Shown: positions 6,453 to 7,834 of the stretch, one piece after another
How positions within the stretch are numbered: the stretch's first letter is position 1
Layout: each line of letters begins with the position of its first letter
Assembly (NCBI GenBank): GCA_964611585.1
Contig: CAZTAK010000093.1
Span: 1 to 7,834 of the forward strand
Source: CAZTAK01 sp964611585
GTDB lineage: Bacteria; Pseudomonadota; Alphaproteobacteria; SHVP01
DNA length: 7,834 nt
Direction: 5' to 3'
Program-made: the position numbers and the translations under genes
Notes under the pieces: model-generated
What the model was told of the DNA's origin: nothing
Databases searched by the model: none
The model's input: the letters and a program-made list of their open reading frames with translations, nothing else

Positions 6453-7322
6453 ATGGGCAAACAAATCACCGTCGCGGCGGCGCAGACCGGACCGGTTTTG
6501 AGCGAGGACATGCGGCCGGCGGCCGATGCCGCCTGCGCTATGATCGAGGAAGCCGCCGCCAAGGGCGTTGAAATCATATGTTTTCCCGAAGTGTTTCTGA
6601 CGCCGTTTTTCCCGGCGCAATTGCGTCCGGACTACGCGCAGTTCTTCATGGAACTGCCCAGCTCGCTCACCGACCCGTTTCTCGATCTTGCGCGCGAAAA
6701 AGGTATCGCCGTCATCTTCGGTTATGGTGAACGCGCCGGCAGTTACTTCTACAACTCGTCCGCCATTTTCGATCGAGACGGACGGCATCTCGGTACCTAT
6801 CGCAAGACTCATCTGCCGGCGGTTCTGCCGTCGAACCGCGCGGGTGGCACCGGCAGCTACGAGAAGATGTATTTCTCGCCGGGCAACGAGCTGCCGATCT
6901 TTGAAATGGACGGCCTGCGCTTCGGCATACAGATCTGTTACGACCGAAAGTTCCCGGAAGGATCGCGGGCGCTGGCGTTGCAGGGGGCGGAAATCATCTT
7001 CATGCCGGTCTGTGCCGCGACCTATGGTGAGACCACGCTGCGCGACAACACCTGGGCGTTGCCGTTGCAATGCCGGGCCTATGAAAACGGCGTGTTCGTG
7101 GTCGTTGCGAACCGCTGCGGCGACGAGAACGGGCGCCGTCATATCGGCCAGAGCATGATCGTCAACCCGGTGGGCGCGGAGATCGTCGCGGAAGCCGGTC
7201 GCGACGAACCCGTGTTGTTGGTCGCAACCCTTGACCTCGACGATATCGTCGAGGCGCAGCGCAGTCTTCCCTGGTGGCGCGACCGCCGCCCCGACCTCTA
7301 TGCCGGTCTCCACGCGCCCTAG
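6453..7322 (+). CDS. nitrilase-superfamily amidohydrolase, copy 2 (paralogue of copy 1)
   Basis: Starting at ATG 6453 this is a 289-residue nitrilase-fold hydrolase, the same length as copy 1, with catalytic residues at identical positions: E46 (CFPEVFLTPFFP), K118 (GTYRKTHLP), C162 (GIQICYDR) and E137 (GSYEKMYF). A hand alignment gives roughly half identical residues with one late gap, so the two are old paralogues or independently recruited relatives rather than a recent duplication. It has Tyr after the catalytic Cys where copy 1 has Asn, and MPVCAATYGE versus MPICYSTYGD after it, so the substrates may differ. The GTG at 6444 is in frame, but GGGAG at 6440-6444 sits eight bases before ATG 6453, and ATG also matches the copy 1 start (MGR/MGK). 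It follows the cyclic amidohydrolase by 200 bases and probably has its own promoter. Likely activity is N-carbamoyl or half-amide hydrolysis; the precise substrate is unknown. Confidence 0.9.
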   Translation: MGKQITVAAAQTGPVLSEDMRPAADAACAMIEEAAAKGVEIICFPEVFLTPFFPAQLRPDYAQFFMELPSSLTDPFLDLAREKGIAVIFGYGERAGSYFYNSSAIFDRDGRHLGTYRKTHLPAVLPSNRAGGTGSYEKMYFSPGNELPIFEMDGLRFGIQICYDRKFPEGSRALALQGAEIIFMPVCAATYGETTLRDNTWALPLQCRAYENGVFVVVANRCGDENGRRHIGQSMIVNPVGAEIVAEAGRDEPVLLVATLDLDDIVEAQRSLPWWRDRRPDLYAGLHAP

Positions 7323-7333
7323 GAGCGTTGATA

Positions 7334-7460
7334 ATGACCCCGAAATAGGATGATGTCGCCGCGGCCCTCGAACGCCTGACCAATTGGGCAGCCAACATCG
7401 GTTGGCGTGATATTCCGGAGTCGGTTCGCCGGCGGGCGGCCCGGACCTGCATCAGCCACC
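7334..7460 (+). pseudogene. MmgE/PrpD-family 5' remnant with an in-frame stop
   Basis: Twelve bases after the nitrilase stop an ATG begins MTPK, then meets TAG at 7346-7348. The same frame continues as DDVAAALERLTNWAANI, GWRDIPESVRRRAAR and a few more codons before losing its family character near 7455. The L-x-x-W-A-x-x-I-x-W-x-D-I-P-x-x-V-x-x-R-A pattern is the characteristic first helix pair of MmgE/PrpD proteins (2-methylcitrate dehydratase, cis-aconitate/itaconate-type decarboxylases), normally about 450 residues long. Only about 9% remains. The frame then crosses into the end of a DUF1513 gene on the other strand and stops at 7490-7492. So this is a dead gene start, originally next in line after nitrilase 2 and probably in its operon. 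Confidence 0.65.
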
Positions 7461-7834
7461 TGCCATATAATTATCGAATGCCCAGCTGGTAGTTATGGTC
7501 CTACCTGGAATTCCAAGTACACCATGTCCTGAGGAAATCCAAAGATCCTCTCCCCCGACCGCAAGCCCGCAGACATCTGGTAGCGTGAAAAACAACGCGT
7601 CACCCAATCGTGGGTCGACAGCCCAGTACTGGTTACCCCGGGGTGCAGTGGCGACGATCCTACTGCGCCACCACGTCACTGAGCCGAGGTACGCCTTAAT
7701 CGATAGTTCATTAGAGCCCGAAGGAGCATTGAGTGAAACCAGTCGCGCACCTTTCAAGACCCACAGCAATGGCGGGCTTTTGGCCGCACACCCGACCACT
7801 GGCAAGCACCTGCCAGCCCATAGGTCGACACTGC
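7452..7834 (-). CDS. DUF1513-family protein, C-terminal part (runs off the window)
   Basis: On the minus strand an open frame of about 127 codons enters from the right edge and ends at a TGA at 7452-7454. Landmarks fit the C-terminal half of DUF1513 (COG3490) beta-propeller-like proteins: VVGCAAKSPPLLW, AYLGSV, IVATAPRGNQYWAVD, DVCGLAVG and the closing WAFDNYM (family members end near W-D-N-H-L). DUF1513 proteins are usually exported and are found beside imelysin-type and iron-regulated genes; their function is not established. The gene converges on the PrpD remnant and overlaps its last codons. Base composition is lower in GC than the catabolic genes, so it probably belongs to a different genomic segment. 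No start is visible; the apparent TTG at 7803-7805 is internal, because the frame stays open to the window edge. Family assignment rests on remembered motifs. Confidence 0.6.
   Translation of the reverse strand, partial: SVDLWAGRCLPVVGCAAKSPPLLWVLKGARLVSLNAPSGSNELSIKAYLGSVTWWRSRIVATAPRGNQYWAVDPRLGDALFFTLPDVCGLAVGGEDLWISSGHGVLGIPGRTITTSWAFDNYMAGG

Noticed and set aside
6435..7313. A 292-codon minus-strand open frame covering nitrilase 2.
   Set aside because: It mirrors the real gene almost exactly in extent and has no family motifs; it is an artefact of GC-rich codon usage.

Overview
The window looks like an accessory catabolic locus from a high-GC proteobacterium. Codon choice in the main genes and an alphaproteobacterial-style promoter ahead of the second nitrilase suggest Alphaproteobacteria, but no rRNA, tRNA or marker gene is present to confirm this.

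Layout, left to right on the + strand unless stated: (1) a mandelate racemase/muconate lactonizing-type enolase-superfamily enzyme (128-1201), visibly less GC-rich than the rest; (2) the C-terminal tail of a tyrosine recombinase, overlapping the end of gene 1 (1186-1278); (3) a luciferase-like (LLM class) flavin/F420 oxidoreductase (1437-2450); (4) a nitrilase-superfamily amidohydrolase (2503-3372); (5) an unrecognised truncated frame fused to a frameshifted IS3-family transposase tail (3380-3764); (6) a COG0523/CobW-type GTPase metallochaperone (3811-4845); (7) a dihydropyrimidinase/hydantoinase-like cyclic amidohydrolase with all metal ligands (4888-6252); (8) a minus-strand aminotransferase-like C-terminal remnant (6267-6380); (9) a second nitrilase paralogous to gene 4 (6453-7322); (10) the first about 40 codons of an MmgE/PrpD-family gene, carrying an in-frame stop (7334 to about 7460); (11) the C-terminal part of a DUF1513 protein on the minus strand, running off the right edge (7452-7834).

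The five intact high-GC genes (3, 4, 6, 7, 9) form a plausible pathway. An LLM oxygenase or reductase would prepare an N-heterocycle, the zinc amidohydrolase would open a cyclic ureide or imide, the two nitrilase-fold enzymes would hydrolyse the resulting carbamoyl or half-amide products, and the COG0523 protein would supply metal to the amidohydrolase. The substrate cannot be read from sequence.

The second theme is decay and mosaicism. Most gaps between intact genes contain the end of some other gene (recombinase, transposase, aminotransferase, PrpD), so the present order is the product of repeated insertion and deletion. I saw no CRISPR array, tRNA, rRNA or convincing new defence or retroelement system.
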